Shown here: piece by piece, positions 6,684 through 7,381 of the stretch
How the letters are laid out: every line of letters starts with the position of its first letter
Position numbering within the stretch: the stretch's first letter is position 1
From: CAZVJA01 sp964626885
GTDB lineage: Bacteria; Planctomycetota; Planctomycetia; Planctomycetales; Planctomycetaceae
DNA: 7,381 nucleotides
NCBI GenBank assembly: GCA_964626885.1
Contig: CAZVJA010000251.1
Span: forward strand, 1-7,381
Direction of reading: 5' to 3'
Notes under the pieces: model-generated
The model's input: only the letters and a program-made list of their open reading frames with translations
Database searches by the model: none
What the model was told of the DNA's origin: nothing
Program-made: the position numbers and the translations under genes

Positions 6684-6727
6684 TCGTCGTTGTGTGAGGT
6701 GCACCAGCGATTCCTCTGAGAATCGAA

Positions 6728-6973
6728 ATGCGTCTTTCCGTCATCATTCCGGCGTTTAACTAAGAACGCTATCTCACTGACACCGTCACCAGAATTCAGG
6801 AAGCGGGACGGCGTTTTCAGCAGTTGAGCCCGTCGAACTCTCTCGAACTCCTCGTGGTCGATAATGACAGCTCGGACCAGACCGGAGCATTGGCGGCTCA
6901 ACTCGGTGGCCGCGTTGTTAAAGAGCCAGAACACAACATCAGCCAGGTGCGAAACGCCGGAGCGAGAGTCGTG
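6728..6973 (+). pseudogene. Glycosyltransferase family 2 fragment, broken by a stop and truncated at a repeat
   Basis: Reading from ATG 6728 gives MRLSVIIPAFN, then TAA (6761-6763), then ERYLTDTVTRIQEAG, LELLVVDNDSSDQTG, and QVRNAGARVV. This is the N-terminus of a GT-A fold glycosyltransferase (GT2): SVIIPAFNEE is the first strand and VVDNDSSDxT the nucleotide-sugar-binding strand. In the family, the residue after PAFN is normally Glu, so one G-to-T change (GAA to TAA) explains the stop. Homology ends at GTG (6971-6973), exactly where the repeat's GTAGG begins, and the next codon is TAG. About 80 codons of a protein normally over 200 residues remain, and the rest, including the DxD metal site, is not in the window. 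A small hairpin CGATTC/GAATCG (6708-6725) lies just before the ATG. It would once have transferred a sugar, with substrate unknown. Confidence 0.88.
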
Positions 6974-7049
6974 TAGGGTGGGCCAAGTCTTCGAGGCCAC
7001 AATGAGATCTTGTGACTGGTGTGCCTCGCGAAACCTCGGCACAACCTAC
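6973..7049 (+). repeat. Palindromic repeat element, copy 2 (77 bp)
   Basis: Same orientation as copy 1, 1,532 bp downstream. The left arm is 6973-7002, the loop 7003-7016 is identical to copy 1, and the right arm is 7017-7049, ending in CCTAC. Of 30 aligned arm positions 24 pair. The left end, GTAGGGTGGGCC, is a better match to its right-end partner than in copy 1, while the inner CACCA stem is weakened to CACAA. Its left boundary coincides with the end of glycosyltransferase homology. Both copies share GACT two bases beyond CCTAC, so the true unit may be slightly longer. Confidence 0.83.
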
Positions 7050-7211
7050 GGGACTCAATCTCGAACGGGCCGGGGAAGTTCAAACGCTAAGCCCCTCCCG
7101 CTGGGGGCGTGAATCGCACGTTGACGCATCTCCCGATGCGCGGTGGAATGGTCGCTGTGCCCGGTTCGCGGTCGGGTGGCCGACTGTGTAAAGAAGTTGA
7201 GGATTCTCCGT
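7050..7211. other. Non-coding stretch with two short hairpins
   Basis: No credible gene on either strand. It carries GCCCC/GGGGC (7091-7095, 7104-7108; loop 8) and CGCATC-tccc-GATGCG (7125-7140), a perfect 6 bp stem with a 4 base loop. No continuation of the glycosyltransferase is visible in any frame. The reading frames that cross it have no recognisable protein and run through palindromes. Confidence 0.4.
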
Positions 7212-7282
7212 GTGCCACGGGCTCGGCCCGTGATCGGTTTCGATTGAATGCTCAACACTGGCGGACAAGCCGCCAGTGGCAC
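7212..7282. repeat. Double-hairpin palindromic repeat (GTGCCAC...GTGGCAC)
   Basis: Two perfect hairpins sit inside an outer inverted repeat. Hairpin 1 is CACGGGC-tcg-GCCCGTG (7216-7232). Hairpin 2 is CACTGGCGG-acaag-CCGCCAGTG (7256-7278). GTGCCAC (7212-7218) and GTGGCAC (7276-7282) can pair across both, in competition with their outer three bases. From memory, CACTGGCGG-type palindromes ending in GTGGCACC are common dispersed intergenic repeats in planctomycete genomes; I cannot check copy number here. No T tract follows. Confidence 0.7.
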
Positions 7283-7293
7283 CCAAGACGTCG

Positions 7294-7314
7294 GCACTGG
7301 TGGAGCCAGGGACA
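7294..7314. repeat. Degenerate relative of the CACTGG hairpin
   Basis: GGCACTGGTGGAGCCAGGG-like sequence starts 12 bases after the double hairpin. It keeps CACTGG and CCAG but has lost most of the right arm, leaving a 4 bp CTGG/CCAG stem. It looks like a decayed partial copy. The remaining bases to 7381 show only a GGACG/CGTCC pair (7324-7341) and no gene. Confidence 0.35.
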
Positions 7315-7381
7315 CACGCGAGAGGACGTCGATTCTCGTCCGAGGAAATGCCATGCGGATGGTCGAGCACGCATCCAGGAG

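Noticed and set aside
5441..7049. CRISPR array
   Set aside because: Only two repeat copies 1.5 kb apart with genes between them, and each unit is itself a long palindrome.
5441..7049. Classical composite transposon
   Set aside because: The flanking elements are under 80 bp and carry no transposase, and no integrase or transposase lies between them.
7055..7354. Overlapping - strand frames of 99 and 96 codons at the right end
   Set aside because: They translate hairpins and palindromic repeats; no domain, start context or composition supports a protein.

Overview
The window looks like a high-GC chromosome segment from a member of the Planctomycetota. The evidence is two Tat-exported DUF1501 proteins, a membrane-anchored LysM/L,D-transpeptidase with a long linker, and GC-rich palindromic intergenic repeats of a kind I associate with that phylum. 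The phylum call is an inference from gene content; there is no rRNA or marker gene here. All protein genes I accept lie on the + strand, each separated by untranslated DNA, and several have their own promoter-like or terminator-like signals, so I see a row of single-gene units rather than one operon.

Layout: 1-489 is the C-terminal part of a class I SAM-dependent methyltransferase, cut by the window edge. 658-2058 is DUF1501 protein A. 2059-2350 holds a likely terminator, a second hairpin and an extended -10 promoter. 2351-3721 is a LysM plus YkuD L,D-transpeptidase. 3722-4050 is a structured intergenic region with two interleaved inverted repeats, a strong hairpin and a promoter. 4051-5379 is DUF1501 protein B, a paralogue of A. 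From about 5380 the character changes. GC falls in the next gene (by hand count 47% in 6301-6360 against 65% in 4861-4920), and two direct copies of a 77-78 bp palindromic element (5441-5518 and 6973-7049) bracket an unrecognised gene with a duplicated internal domain (5580-6683) and a dead glycosyltransferase family 2 fragment (6728-6973). The last 330 bp carry only hairpins, including a double-hairpin palindromic repeat (7212-7282).

Functionally, the DUF1501 proteins and the L,D-transpeptidase would all act outside the cytoplasmic membrane, but nothing in the sequence ties them into one pathway. The most interesting part is the repeat-bracketed segment at 5441-7049. It looks like accessory DNA shaped by a small palindromic mobile or repetitive element, which ends exactly where the glycosyltransferase coding homology stops. 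I do not see a complete defence system, CRISPR array, integrase or transposase.
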